From an uncultured Gemmatimonadota bacterium (lineage in GTDB: Bacteria > Gemmatimonadota > Gemmatimonadetes > Gemmatimonadales > Gemmatimonadaceae), in assembly GCA_902826615.1 (NCBI GenBank), contig CADEFN010000003.1, positions 329,123 through 393,122 on the forward strand: DNA of 64,000 nt, read 5' to 3'. Below the pieces are notes generated by a model. It ran no database searches. It had not been told where the DNA came from and worked only from the letters and a program-made list of their open reading frames with translations. The position numbers were made by a program, and so were the translations under genes. Position 1 is the first letter of the stretch, and each line of letters starts with the position of its first letter. Below, piece after piece: positions 52,159 to 61,185 of this stretch.

Positions 52159-53361
52159 CTACTTGACTGGTTCTGTCCTGAGGAAGTCGATACCGGCGGC
52201 CTGCTGTCCGAGATCGAGCGTGGCCACACTCTTGAGGCTGGCCAGATCGAAGACCTCCAGTGTTCCGGGCTCGGAGCCCTTCCCCTCCTCCGTCACAAAG
52301 GCATACCGGTTGTCGGGGGAAACCACCACCCCGTGCACCACGCCCTTGAAGGTCGGCAAGGTCGCCACCTCCGTGCCGCTTGCCAGGTCGTAGATGGTGA
52401 TCGACTTGGCCCGCTTGTTTGTCGCGATGAGGCGCTTTCCATCCGGTGAGACCGCCAGGTTGTACACCCCGTCCTTGGCCGCCCAGCGTCGGGTCATGCT
52501 CCAGGTCGCAAAATCGACTTCGACGATTTCATTGGACTTGTTGCAGGCGACATAGACCTTGTCACCCCTGGCCGACGGCTGCGCCCATGTAGGCGAGCAC
52601 TGGACATTGGCCGCCATCGCCATGGCCTGATCATGGGTCATGCCGGCGGTGGAATGTCCCGCATGATTCATCGCGCCCGGGGCACCCTTCATCCCCATTT
52701 CCTTCCCCTTCCCCAGCATGAAGTGGCGCGTCACCTCAAGCTGGCGTGTGTCGATCTCCGTCAGCATGTCATCCATCATGCAGGCCGAATACTGGTGCGT
52801 GCCCTGCGGATTGATGCGCGAGCCGTGCGGCATGGTGCAGGTCGTGATGCGAGCGATCTCCACCATCTCGTCGGTGGACACCACCGACACGGACGAGGGC
52901 ACCATCTCGCCGTGCAGATTGAAGTTCACCACAAAGGCAAGGGCGCCATCGGGAGTGGTCTGCACCGTGGCGGGAAAAAGACCTAACGTGGTCCTGCCTG
53001 CCAGGGAGTCGTTGGCGACGGCAAACTTCCAGAAGGTGCCGTAGGGTGTGCCGTGGGCGATGGAGATGTAGTAGAACTTGCCGTCAGGAGAGACGGCGAT
53101 ACCATGCGGTCCATTGATCTCGGTCGGCATCATGCCGACCCGCTGCTCCCGCTCGATCTTGATCCCCTTGGGACCAAAGCGGACCAGAGCCGCCTGGTCG
53201 GCGGATTCGGCCACCACAAACATCAAGTAGTCTTGCGTTGGCGGGGCCGTCTGGGACGCCGCCGGGGCCGCCTGGCGAGAGGCGGCCGTTGCTGGAGGCT
53301 GCGCACCGGCGCACGCCGCGACGGCACAGAGCAGAAGTGGCAAAAAACGCATCATCGGCAT
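52159..53361 (-). CDS. YncE-like beta-propeller lipoprotein
   Basis: The protein has 400 residues from ATG 53361 (behind a GAGGTG site); ATGs at 53355 and 53352 are alternatives. The lipoprotein leader is LLLCAVAACAGA. Propeller repeats read HGIAVSPDGKFYYISIAHG, LAVSPDGKRLIATNKRAKSITIYDLASG and VVSPDNRYAFVTEEG. A Met/His-rich stretch (GKEMGMKGAPGAMNHAGHSTAGMTHD) lies in the middle and could bind a metal such as copper, which is inference. It could be an electron-transfer or binding protein rather than an enzyme. Confidence 0.75.
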   Translation of the reverse strand: MPMMRFLPLLLCAVAACAGAQPPATAASRQAAPAASQTAPPTQDYLMFVVAESADQAALVRFGPKGIKIEREQRVGMMPTEINGPHGIAVSPDGKFYYISIAHGTPYGTFWKFAVANDSLAGRTTLGLFPATVQTTPDGALAFVVNFNLHGEMVPSSVSVVSTDEMVEIARITTCTMPHGSRINPQGTHQYSACMMDDMLTEIDTRQLEVTRHFMLGKGKEMGMKGAPGAMNHAGHSTAGMTHDQAMAMAANVQCSPTWAQPSARGDKVYVACNKSNEIVEVDFATWSMTRRWAAKDGVYNLAVSPDGKRLIATNKRAKSITIYDLASGTEVATLPTFKGVVHGVVVSPDNRYAFVTEEGKGSEPGTLEVFDLASLKSVATLDLGQQAAGIDFLRTEPVK

Positions 53362-53462
53362 CGGGAAGCGGGACACCTCGAAAGGTGACCGCATCGCCGT
53401 CCGCGCGAAAGCGGGGATCTCCCAAAGACCTCTGGCGATGCCCGCTTTCGCCTGCACGACCG

Positions 53463-54323
53463 CTACTTCCCGTTCCGCAGGGTGAACGACCCACCGAACC
53501 GCACCGTCGTCAGGTCCTGAGGCACCGAGTACAGCTCGGCGGTGAGGGCAAAACGCTCTGTGGCCTTGTAGGCTCCCCCCAGGAAGGCCGAAAAGCGTAC
53601 GAGGTCGACCTCGATCTCGGTGTTATCGACGTTGTTCTGGGCATCCACGAAGCCCACCTGGAAGCGCGGACGCAGGCTGGTAACACCGCCGCCCAGGTAG
53701 GTGCGAAGTCGCGAAGTACCGCCAAAGCCGAGGATGCCCTCAGCACCGAACATGTTGGGCTTGTAGGTGTCGTCGGAGGGCTTGGTGGCGTAGCAATTCC
53801 CGGTGGGGCGGTTGGTCTGGATCACGTCCTTCGAGCAGGTAATTGGGCCGCCCACCTGCCCGATGGTGGTATGACCGCGCACCGCGAGCGTGGTTTTCCC
53901 GCCCGGGAGCGAGTAGGCGTAGGCCAGCGCGAGCGACAACATGTTCGGTGTCGCATCGAGGACCGTGATGGGCGGGAGGTACATCGCCTCCACGTGAAAG
54001 CCGCCGCCAAGTCCGATCGCTATTCTGGGACGCGGAAAGACCGGAGACAGTTCCGTGTTCTCGGTTTTGTTGGGGTTGTAGCAGAACTCGGGCGAGGTGA
54101 TGTCTTTGCTCGGCGACGGGATGTAGGTGGCGTCGAACGACACACGAATCTCCCCACTCCGCATGGCACCGCCATTCCCCGACGGAGAGAAGGCCAGTGG
54201 CGCCGCAAAGTAGGCGAGCATCTTTGCTTCGTTGGTCTCCTTTCCGGGACGGCACACGTCCCCCTGCGCACGTGCGGTGGCAGAAGTGGCGGCGAGCAGG
54301 ACCAGCACACGAAACATGCGCAT
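53463..54323 (-). CDS. probable outer-membrane beta-barrel protein
   Basis: The protein has 286 residues with a signal peptide ending TARAQG. Strand-like amphipathic blocks fill the chain (RPRIAIGLGGGFHVEAMYLPP, LSLALAYAYSLPGGKTTLAVRGHTTIG, RLRTYLGGGVTSLRPRFQVGFVD), and the end VRFGGSFTLRNGK suggests a closing barrel strand. Cysteines at CRPGK, FCYNPNK, TCSKD and NCYAT may pair outside. The family is not recognised. It starts 101 bases upstream of the propeller gene start on the same strand and could be in its operon. Confidence 0.6.
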   Translation of the reverse strand: MRMFRVLVLLAATSATARAQGDVCRPGKETNEAKMLAYFAAPLAFSPSGNGGAMRSGEIRVSFDATYIPSPSKDITSPEFCYNPNKTENTELSPVFPRPRIAIGLGGGFHVEAMYLPPITVLDATPNMLSLALAYAYSLPGGKTTLAVRGHTTIGQVGGPITCSKDVIQTNRPTGNCYATKPSDDTYKPNMFGAEGILGFGGTSRLRTYLGGGVTSLRPRFQVGFVDAQNNVDNTEIEVDLVRFSAFLGGAYKATERFALTAELYSVPQDLTTVRFGGSFTLRNGK

Positions 54324-54352
54324 AACGAGTGGGGTGTGGAGTGGGAGCCGGA

Positions 54353-55087
54353 CTACCGGATCGTGAAGGTTACACGAACAACCGCGGTGACATCCTTGTC
54401 GATGGACGAGACATCATTGATACCATAGTCACTCACCTCTGTCGAAAAGCGCGGTGTGATCTGGAACACACCCATACGCGCTTCTCGCACGGCGCCAATC
54501 TGTGCGCCGGTGCTCTTCACAATCGCTTCGGCACGCTGACGAGCGTCCTTCGTGGCGTCCTCGAGCAGTGCGGTGCGAATGTCCGCGAGGCGGGTGTACA
54601 GGTACTCGGGTGCCTGGGGTGCCACCGGAATCCCCTCGGCGATGAGGGTGCTGGCGCGCTGTGAGGTGCGCGTCACGGCGTCGACGTCAGCGCTGCGGAC
54701 TTCAAAGGTCTGGGTCACGCGATTGGTGAGCACGCGCCCCGTCTCACGCCCATCCTCGGTGAGTTCGGGAATCCCCGCCGCCTCGACCGGTTTGACAACA
54801 ATCGAGGAGTCGGCCACGCCCTCGGCCTTGAGGAACTGGCGGACACGGTCGGCGGTGCGGGTAAGCTCCTGCGAGGCCGCCGTGAGTGAAGGCGACTGCG
54901 AAGAGACCACCAGCCGCCACACTGCGAAGTCCGAGCGGATGGGGCGTCGCGCCGACCCAGTCACGGCCACCTCCTCGTTGCCGCGACGAATGTCCTTGAG
55001 GGAGCGCGAAACAGCGATCAGCCCAAGGAGGAGTCCGAGGGCAAGGGCTGCGAGGCCATACAGGTGTTGCGAGCGACGTTCGTCCAT
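54353..55087 (-). CDS. SIMPL-domain (DUF541) protein
   Basis: The protein has 244 residues with an N-terminal membrane anchor (YGLAALALGLLLGLIAV). The SIMPL domain shows VAVTGSARRPIRSDFAVWRLVVSSQSPS, the FEVRSADVDAVTRTSQRASTLIAEG middle and DARQRAEAIVKSTGAQIGAVREA near the end. Most family members are periplasmic with unclear roles. ATG 55087 sets the anchor at the start; the frame continues to 55132. Confidence 0.88.
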   Translation of the reverse strand: MDERRSQHLYGLAALALGLLLGLIAVSRSLKDIRRGNEEVAVTGSARRPIRSDFAVWRLVVSSQSPSLTAASQELTRTADRVRQFLKAEGVADSSIVVKPVEAAGIPELTEDGRETGRVLTNRVTQTFEVRSADVDAVTRTSQRASTLIAEGIPVAPQAPEYLYTRLADIRTALLEDATKDARQRAEAIVKSTGAQIGAVREARMGVFQITPRFSTEVSDYGINDVSSIDKDVTAVVRVTFTIR

Positions 55088-55180
55088 GGGGTTACCCGAG
55101 TGGTGGTTCAACGTAAGGAGTGAGGGCGACACTCAACAGGCGGGAAGGACGACGGGGACGGCGCAGGACGGGTGGTGTTG

Positions 55181-55229
55181 GACGGCGGACGGCAGACTGC
55201 AGATGGTAGATGGCAGATGGCAGATGGCG
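55181..55229 (+). repeat. seven tandem heptamer repeats (GACGGCA/GATGGCA)
   Basis: Perfect seven-base period: GACGGCG, GACGGCA, GACTGCA, GATGGTA, GATGGCA, GATGGCA, GATGGCG. The array sits in the space between the SIMPL gene and the amidohydrolase start, possibly in the untranslated leader of the latter. Its unit equals that inside ybbA at 47364. Confidence 0.85.
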
Positions 55230-55327
55230 GGGCTATGAGAGCAAATTGGCGCGCGGTCTCGCCTGTCCGAACTGGCGACGGGCGTGCACAACCGCCAGCT
55301 TCGCGGCTCTCCTCCTTCTCGACTCCT

Positions 55328-56875
55328 GTGCGCTCTTCCACCCTACTCTGCTCCCTCCTCGCTCTCGTGGCGGCCTGTCAGCCTGCCGCGACCGGAACGG
55401 CCCTCATCACCAATGCGCGGGTCATGGATGGGACGGGGGGACCGGCGATCAGCGGCTCCGTGCGAATTGCGGGGGACTCCATTGTCGCTGTCGGCAACCT
55501 CTCTGCGACTCGAGGTGAGGTGACGATCGATGCCGGCGGGCTTGTGTTGGCGCCGGGCTTCATCGACACCCATTCACATTCGGACGGCGACCTCCGCGAG
55601 GACTCCACTGCGCTCGGGGCCGTGAGTCAGGGGATCACCACCATCATCGGTGGCCAGGACGGCGGCTCCGTGCCCGACATCGCGTCGTTCCTGGCGGACG
55701 TCGACAGCACGCCCCCTCCCGTGAATGTTGCCAGCTACGTGGGGCACGGCTCCATCCGCATGCGTGTGATGGGCGAGGACTACCGACGCACAGCGACTGC
55801 CGCCGAGGTGGACTCCATGAAGGTGCTGCTCCAGCGTGGGCTCGACGAGGGCGCGTTAGGCCTCTCGACCGGCCTGGAGTACGACCCCGGGATCTACTCG
55901 AGCGGAGAGGAGGTGCTCGCCCTCGCGAAAGTCACAGCGGCGGCCGGAGGCCGATACATCAGTCACATCCGCAGCGAAGATTTTGCCTTCTGGAAAGCGA
56001 TCGACGAGATCATTCGCATCGGGCGCGAGGCGCGGCTCCCCGTGCAGATCTCGCACACCAAACTCGCCATGCGTGACCTCTGGGGCCGCGCCGATTCGCT
56101 GGTCACACTGCTGGATGCGGCGCGCGCCAGTGGCGTGGATATCACCGCCGACATCTATCCGTATCTGTTCTGGCAATCGACCATCACGGTGCTTTTCCCC
56201 AAGCGCGACTACACCAACCGCGCCTCCGCCAACTTTGCACTGACGCAGACGACCACGCCGGGCGGTCTCCGGCTTGCCGTCTACAGGCCTAATCGCGCGT
56301 ATCAGGGCAAGACACTCGCCGAGGTGGCCGCGCTGAGTGGCGTGGATTCGGTGACGGCACTCATCGACCTCATTCGAGACGCCGAGGCCATGCGCAAGCA
56401 GGCGCAGCCCAACTTCGATGACGGCGAAACGGTGGAGAGTATCATCGCCACCAGCATGACCGAAGAAGACGTCGAAAAGATCATGCGCTGGCCACACACC
56501 AACTTCTGCACGGACGGTTCACTCACCGGGAGTCATCCGCGGGGGTTCGGGAGCTTTCCCAGGATTTTCGGGCACTATGTTCGCACCCGCGGTGTGATGT
56601 CGGTGGAGGAAGCGGTGCGGCGCAGCACCTCGCTCGCCGCGGCACACGCCGGCATTCCCTCGCGGGGCACGATTGCTCCCGGCATGAAGGCTGACCTCGT
56701 GCTCTTTGATCCGGCAACCATTCTCGACGCCGCCACACCGGAGGCACCACACGCGCCATCAACCGGAGTGAAGCGCGTCTGGGTCAACGGCGTTGAAGTC
56801 TTTGCCGACGGAAAGGCCAACGGGGCGAAGGCGGGCAAAGCCCTTCGCCGGGTGCGCCCCTCACCCAAAGCCTAA
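55328..56875 (+). CDS. N-acyl-D-amino-acid deacylase-like amidohydrolase, lipoprotein
   Basis: The protein has 515 residues from GTG 55328, which gives a lipoprotein leader (LLCSLLALVAACQP). ATG 55235 would add 31 residues encoded beside the repeats. Amidohydrolase features: an N-terminal beta-sandwich GTALITNARVMDGTGGPAISG, metal site APGFIDTHSHSD, a central LEYDPGIYSSGEEVLALAK block typical of D-aminoacylases, HIRSE, ISHTK and a C-terminal AHAGIPSRGTIAPGMKADLVLFDP. It probably removes acyl groups from D-amino acids or related compounds outside the cytoplasm. Confidence 0.87.
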   Translation: MRSSTLLCSLLALVAACQPAATGTALITNARVMDGTGGPAISGSVRIAGDSIVAVGNLSATRGEVTIDAGGLVLAPGFIDTHSHSDGDLREDSTALGAVSQGITTIIGGQDGGSVPDIASFLADVDSTPPPVNVASYVGHGSIRMRVMGEDYRRTATAAEVDSMKVLLQRGLDEGALGLSTGLEYDPGIYSSGEEVLALAKVTAAAGGRYISHIRSEDFAFWKAIDEIIRIGREARLPVQISHTKLAMRDLWGRADSLVTLLDAARASGVDITADIYPYLFWQSTITVLFPKRDYTNRASANFALTQTTTPGGLRLAVYRPNRAYQGKTLAEVAALSGVDSVTALIDLIRDAEAMRKQAQPNFDDGETVESIIATSMTEEDVEKIMRWPHTNFCTDGSLTGSHPRGFGSFPRIFGHYVRTRGVMSVEEAVRRSTSLAAAHAGIPSRGTIAPGMKADLVLFDPATILDAATPEAPHAPSTGVKRVWVNGVEVFADGKANGAKAGKALRRVRPSPKA

Positions 56876-57993
56876 CGCGACAAGCCCTCGCGCAGATCGT
56901 CGATCAGATCATCCGCATCCTCGAGCCCAACCGACAACCGCAGCAGGTTGTCGGGCGTGGGGCTCTCCGGACCCTCGACCGACTTGCGGTGCTCGATCAG
57001 GCTCTCAACGCCACCCAGTGACGTGGCACGGGTGAACAACTTCACGCGACCGGTGAGCTGCAACGCTTCCGCCGACCCGCCCCTCACCTGCACAGCCACC
57101 ATTCCGCCGAACAATGTCATCTGCCGGGCGGCGATGGCGTGACCCGGGTGCGAAGAAAGTGAAGGATAGTGCACCGCTTCCACGGCATCGTGCGTCGTGA
57201 GGAACTCGGCGACTCGCTGCGCGCTGGCGCACTGCTGACGAAAGCGGCACACCATCGACGCCATCCCCCGATGCACCAGCCAGGCGTCAAAGGGAGAAGG
57301 CACCGCCCCACCGGTGGACTGGATCAGCCGGATCTGCGCCCACCACTCATCTGCCTGACGAGTGACCAGCGCACCACTCAGTACATCCGAGTGGCCACCG
57401 TGGTACTTGGTAGTGGAGTACATCGCGATGTCAGCGCCGAGGTCGAGCACGCGCTGCCCCATCGGCGTGCCCCAGGTGTTGTCCACCACCAGTCGCGCGT
57501 TGGCCTGCCGCGCGATCTCTGCCATGGCGGCGATGTCAGTGACGGTGAGCGTGGGGTTGGACGGGGTCTCCGCCCACAAGAGACGGGTCTGCGGCGTCAC
57601 AGCGGCCCGCACCGCGTCGAGGTTGGAGGTATCGACGATGGTGTGGGTCAAACCCCAACGATCAAACACTTGTGTGAGCAGCTTCTTGGTGCCGTAGTAC
57701 ACTTCCTTCGGACAAATCACATGATCGCCGGATCGCAGCGTCTGCAGCACCGCATTCGTGGCAGCGAGTCCGGATGAAAACGCTGCCGCGTCAGCCCCAC
57801 CGTCCATGAGGGCGAGTGCCGCCTCGAGGTTCGTGCGATTGGGCGACTTCTCCCGCGAGTAGATATAGCCGCTGGCAAAGGACCCGTCCGGCTCACGCAA
57901 AAAGGTCGTCGAGAGGTGGATCGGCTCGGCGATGGCTCCCGTCGAAGGATCGGGACGGCGACCGGCGTGAACGGCAATCGTATCTGGGCGCAT
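56872..57993 (-). CDS. PLP-dependent cystathionine gamma-synthase/lyase family enzyme
   Basis: The protein has 373 residues. PLP signature: DIAMYSTTKYHGGHSDVLSGALV with the Schiff-base lysine near residue 199. Other blocks are IHLSTTFLREPDG, YSREKSPNRTNLE, AAAFSSGLAATNAVL, ETPSNPTLTVTDI, and at the end SLGGVESLIEHRKSV and LLRLSVGLEDADDLIDDL. It could be gamma-synthase, gamma-lyase or a sulfhydrylase; the tyrosine of YSREKSPNR and the short length fit MetB/MetC-like enzymes. Its stop overlaps that of the convergent amidohydrolase. Confidence 0.9.
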   Translation of the reverse strand: MRPDTIAVHAGRRPDPSTGAIAEPIHLSTTFLREPDGSFASGYIYSREKSPNRTNLEAALALMDGGADAAAFSSGLAATNAVLQTLRSGDHVICPKEVYYGTKKLLTQVFDRWGLTHTIVDTSNLDAVRAAVTPQTRLLWAETPSNPTLTVTDIAAMAEIARQANARLVVDNTWGTPMGQRVLDLGADIAMYSTTKYHGGHSDVLSGALVTRQADEWWAQIRLIQSTGGAVPSPFDAWLVHRGMASMVCRFRQQCASAQRVAEFLTTHDAVEAVHYPSLSSHPGHAIAARQMTLFGGMVAVQVRGGSAEALQLTGRVKLFTRATSLGGVESLIEHRKSVEGPESPTPDNLLRLSVGLEDADDLIDDLREGLSR

Positions 57994-58069
57994 GGTGTGC
58001 CTTTAAGGGACGTATCCCGCAAGATACGCCATGGCCGAAGTCGTGTGAAACCTGCGAAGGGGGTGGCCG

Positions 58070-58088
58070 TATGATCACTTTGATCATA
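58070..58088. promoter_or_regulatory. perfect 8-bp palindrome upstream of the second padR
   Basis: TATGATCA (58070-58077) and TGATCATA (58081-58088) are exact reverse complements around CTT, ending 11 bases before the PadR start at 58100. AT-rich in otherwise GC-rich DNA, it is the likely PadR operator and probably overlaps the promoter. Confidence 0.75.
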
Positions 58089-58099
58089 TATCCCGCCTC

Positions 58100-58450
58100 G
58101 TGAATCTCGCGTCCTTTCTGCCACTCAAACCCGTGGAGCTCCAGCTCCTCCTCGCCCTCTCCGAGCAGGAGCTGCACGGGTATGGTCTGGTGCAGCACAT
58201 CGATCAGCAGACCGACGGGGTGATACGTCTCGAACCCGGCAATCTCTATCGGGTGATCAAGCGGCTCCTCGCGGATGGGCTGGTGGCCGAGAGTGAGTCG
58301 CGACCAGTGCCCGAACTGGGGGAGGAGCGGCGGCGATACTACCGGATCACCCCGATCGGATCGCGGGTGCTGGCGGCCGAACTCAAGCGACTGCGATCAC
58401 TCCTCGCGTCGGCCAAGGCCCGTGCGGTGGTCAAACGGTGGGCAACATGA
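58100..58450 (+). CDS. PadR-family transcriptional regulator
   Basis: The protein has 116 residues from GTG 58100. Winged helix: LKPVELQLLLALSEQELHGYGLVQHIDQQTDG, LEPGNLYRVIKRLLADGLVAES and RRRYYRITPIGSRVLAAELKRL. It overlaps the permease gene by ATGA. It differs in sequence from the PadR at 41048, and its operator differs too, so the two circuits are probably separate. Confidence 0.92.
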   Translation: MNLASFLPLKPVELQLLLALSEQELHGYGLVQHIDQQTDGVIRLEPGNLYRVIKRLLADGLVAESESRPVPELGEERRRYYRITPIGSRVLAAELKRLRSLLASAKARAVVKRWAT

Positions 58451-61167
58451 CGGAACAGGATCGCCGGCATCTCGCCGCCTTCACGCTTCTGCAACGACTC
58501 TACCCCGCGGATTTTCGGCGGCGTTTTGGCGCCGATCAACGCGACCTCTTTCGCGACCAGTTGCGCGAACAACGAGAGCGTCGTGGAAGGCCTGGGATCG
58601 CGCTCTACTGGGCGCGGGTTGTGCCCTCCATGCTGCGCTCTGCCCTCGCCGAACATGTGGACAGCCTGCGAGATCGTCCCGCACGTGCGCTGTCTGCCGA
58701 CCTTCACCCCCTGCGTGACTCCATGCTGCACTCCGTCCTTGCCGATCTGCGCTTTTCGCTGCGCATGCTCCGGCGCAGTCCGGTCTTTACCGTGGTGTCG
58801 GTGGTGATCATTGCCCTGGGCAGCGGTGCGGTCACGACCACGTGGAGTGCCCTGCGTGCCCTGGTGATGCGCCCGGTTCCCGGGGCCACTCAGGGAGAGC
58901 GTCTCGCGGGACTTTCCTTGCGCAACACGGAGAACGGACGCGAGATGACGATGACCCGCACCGCGATGGAGCGGCTGCTGGTGCGGAACCGCACCCTCAC
59001 AGGCCTTGCCGGCTGGAATCGCTCCAACGCTACCGTGCAGAGCGATGCGGGGTCTGTTGCCGTGAGTTCGGTGCAGGTCACGGGCGGGTATTTCCAGGTG
59101 CTGGGCGCCCGCGCCGCACTGGGACGTGTGCTGACGCCGGAAGATGATGCCACAGTTGGCGCGCGTCCCGTGGCAGTGTTGTCACACCTCTTCTGGCAAA
59201 CGCAGTTTGCGGGAGATCCGGCCGTCATCGGACAAACCATCCGCATCAACCGGGTGGCGCTGACGGTTGTTGGGGTGATGGGGCCTGACTTTCGCGGCGC
59301 CATGCCGATTGTCTCCGACGACGTCTACGTGCCCACCGCCATAACGACCGTGCTCTTTGGCACACGCCCGGCGGGTACCCCGGAGTATGTGCGGCCAATC
59401 GGACGACTCCGCGATGGCGTCACTTTCGACGACGCCACGCGTGACCTCACCAGCATTCTGGCCTCGGTGGCGGCAGACCCTGACGAGCGCCCCGAAGATC
59501 GTCGGCGCAACAGCGCCACAGCGACCATGTTGCGCGCGGTGCCCGAGGACGCGCGCGGGCCCTTCCAGGGATTCCTCTCCATCCTGGTGGGCGGCGCCGC
59601 GTTGGTGCTGCTGATCGCGAGTGTGAACGTGGCCAGCATGTTGTCGGCACGGGCCGTGGCGCGGGCGCGCGAGATGAACGTGCGCCGAGCGCTGGGTGCC
59701 GGTCGTTGGCGCCTCATTCGTCAGCTGCTGATCGAGACATTGGTGCTCTTTGCCATGGGTACCGCCGGTGGCGTTGGACTCGCATTCATGGCCACCAATG
59801 CCCTCGAGGCCGTGCGTCTTCCGGTGGACCGGTCACCGGTCATCGAGATCACACCGGACGGTCGCGCGCTGCTGGTGTCGTTAGGTGTGTCCTTGTTCAC
59901 TGCTTTGGTGTTTGGCCTCGCCCCCGCTCTGCAAGGAGCGGGGCGCGACGTGGCCACTCGTCTTCGCGACAACAGCGCGGGTGCCGGACAGCGCCGCGGG
60001 ATAGGCGGACGTCTCCTGATCGTGGGGCAGCTCGCGGCCTCGCTGGTGCTCCTGGTGTCGGCCGGGCTCTTTGTGCGGGTGCTCGACGAGGCACGACGTA
60101 CTCATCCCGGCTTCGCGACCGATGGCATTGTCGCGGCCTCGCTGCTTCCGGGATCGTGGGGATACTCCCCCGATCGGATCTCGTCGGTGCTCTCGACGGT
60201 GAAGGAACGGGCCGGGACCCTTGCTGGGGTGTCTGATGTGGCCTTCGCTGATCGACTCCCCATGACGGCGGCGACGTCGCAGGCCAGCATCGAGGTGCCG
60301 GGACACGAACGCGTGCGCTCCGATGGTTCGGTGGGCGGCATTGAGGTGTCCACCGCGCAGGTCGGTGACGGCTACTTTCGCACACTGCAGCAGCCGATGC
60401 TCGAGGGGCGTGAGTTTACCGTCGGTGACCTCACGGGCGATGCGCCGGTTGTCATTGTCAATCAGACCCTCGCGCGACAGCTCTGGCCGGACGGCTCCGC
60501 GTTAGGCAGGAGCTTCCGCATTGCCGGTCGCGCAGTGACAGTAGTTGGTGTGGCGGGTGATGCGCGCTACAACACGGTGGCAGACGCAGTGCCGCCGGTC
60601 TTCTACAGTCCTCTCAACTCCACCTCCAATCGTTTCCTCGTCGTGCGCACAGCGGCCCCACCGGCGCAGGCGATCGGGGATCTGCGTGGTCTGATGCGCT
60701 CCATCGATGGCGATTTGCCGATGCCGGTGATCAGCACGCTGCAGCAGGCGACGGCCGTCGGTCTCTTTCCCCAGCGTGTGGCCGCGGCGGCGACCGCACT
60801 CATGGGTGGAGTGGGCCTGCTCATGGCCGCCGTGGGCCTGTATGGCGTGATCGCCTATTCGGTGGGCCGTCGAACACGCGAGCTCGGCGTCCGGATGGCG
60901 TTAGGCGCTACCCGACGTGACATCCTGCTGCTCACCGCCCGGGAGGGCACACAGCTCGCCCTCGCCGGCACATTCGTTGGGCTCTTGCTCGCCGCCGTGG
61001 CAACACGGTTCCTGCAGAAGCTCCTCTATGCGGTCAGTCCCATGGATGCACTGACCTTTGCCGTGACATCTTCTGCCCTGTTCGGCGTGGCTCTCCTTGC
61101 CACCTGGCTACCGGCGCGACGCGCCGCCGCCGACAGCCCGATGCAGGCCTTGCGCACTGACGGCTGA
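58447..61167 (+). CDS. PadR-linked orphan permease of the FtsX/MacB type
   Basis: The protein has 906 residues from ATG 58447. The N-terminal cytoplasmic part LLQRLYPADFRRRFGADQRDLFRDQLRE is the second typical N-terminus of PadR-linked permeases, then LRFSLRMLRRSPVFTVVSVVIIALGSGAV. Periplasmic blocks VTGGYFQVLGARAALGRVL and VGDGYFRTLQQPMLEGREF, and FtsX blocks LLIASVNVASMLSARAVARAREMNVRRALGA and LLMAAVGLYGVIAYSVGRRTRELGVRMALGA, complete the duplicated design. No ATPase gene is adjacent. Confidence 0.92.
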   Translation: MTEQDRRHLAAFTLLQRLYPADFRRRFGADQRDLFRDQLREQRERRGRPGIALYWARVVPSMLRSALAEHVDSLRDRPARALSADLHPLRDSMLHSVLADLRFSLRMLRRSPVFTVVSVVIIALGSGAVTTTWSALRALVMRPVPGATQGERLAGLSLRNTENGREMTMTRTAMERLLVRNRTLTGLAGWNRSNATVQSDAGSVAVSSVQVTGGYFQVLGARAALGRVLTPEDDATVGARPVAVLSHLFWQTQFAGDPAVIGQTIRINRVALTVVGVMGPDFRGAMPIVSDDVYVPTAITTVLFGTRPAGTPEYVRPIGRLRDGVTFDDATRDLTSILASVAADPDERPEDRRRNSATATMLRAVPEDARGPFQGFLSILVGGAALVLLIASVNVASMLSARAVARAREMNVRRALGAGRWRLIRQLLIETLVLFAMGTAGGVGLAFMATNALEAVRLPVDRSPVIEITPDGRALLVSLGVSLFTALVFGLAPALQGAGRDVATRLRDNSAGAGQRRGIGGRLLIVGQLAASLVLLVSAGLFVRVLDEARRTHPGFATDGIVAASLLPGSWGYSPDRISSVLSTVKERAGTLAGVSDVAFADRLPMTAATSQASIEVPGHERVRSDGSVGGIEVSTAQVGDGYFRTLQQPMLEGREFTVGDLTGDAPVVIVNQTLARQLWPDGSALGRSFRIAGRAVTVVGVAGDARYNTVADAVPPVFYSPLNSTSNRFLVVRTAAPPAQAIGDLRGLMRSIDGDLPMPVISTLQQATAVGLFPQRVAAAATALMGGVGLLMAAVGLYGVIAYSVGRRTRELGVRMALGATRRDILLLTAREGTQLALAGTFVGLLLAAVATRFLQKLLYAVSPMDALTFAVTSSALFGVALLATWLPARRAAADSPMQALRTDG

Positions 61168-61185
61168 CGACGCGCCTCGTTCGGC

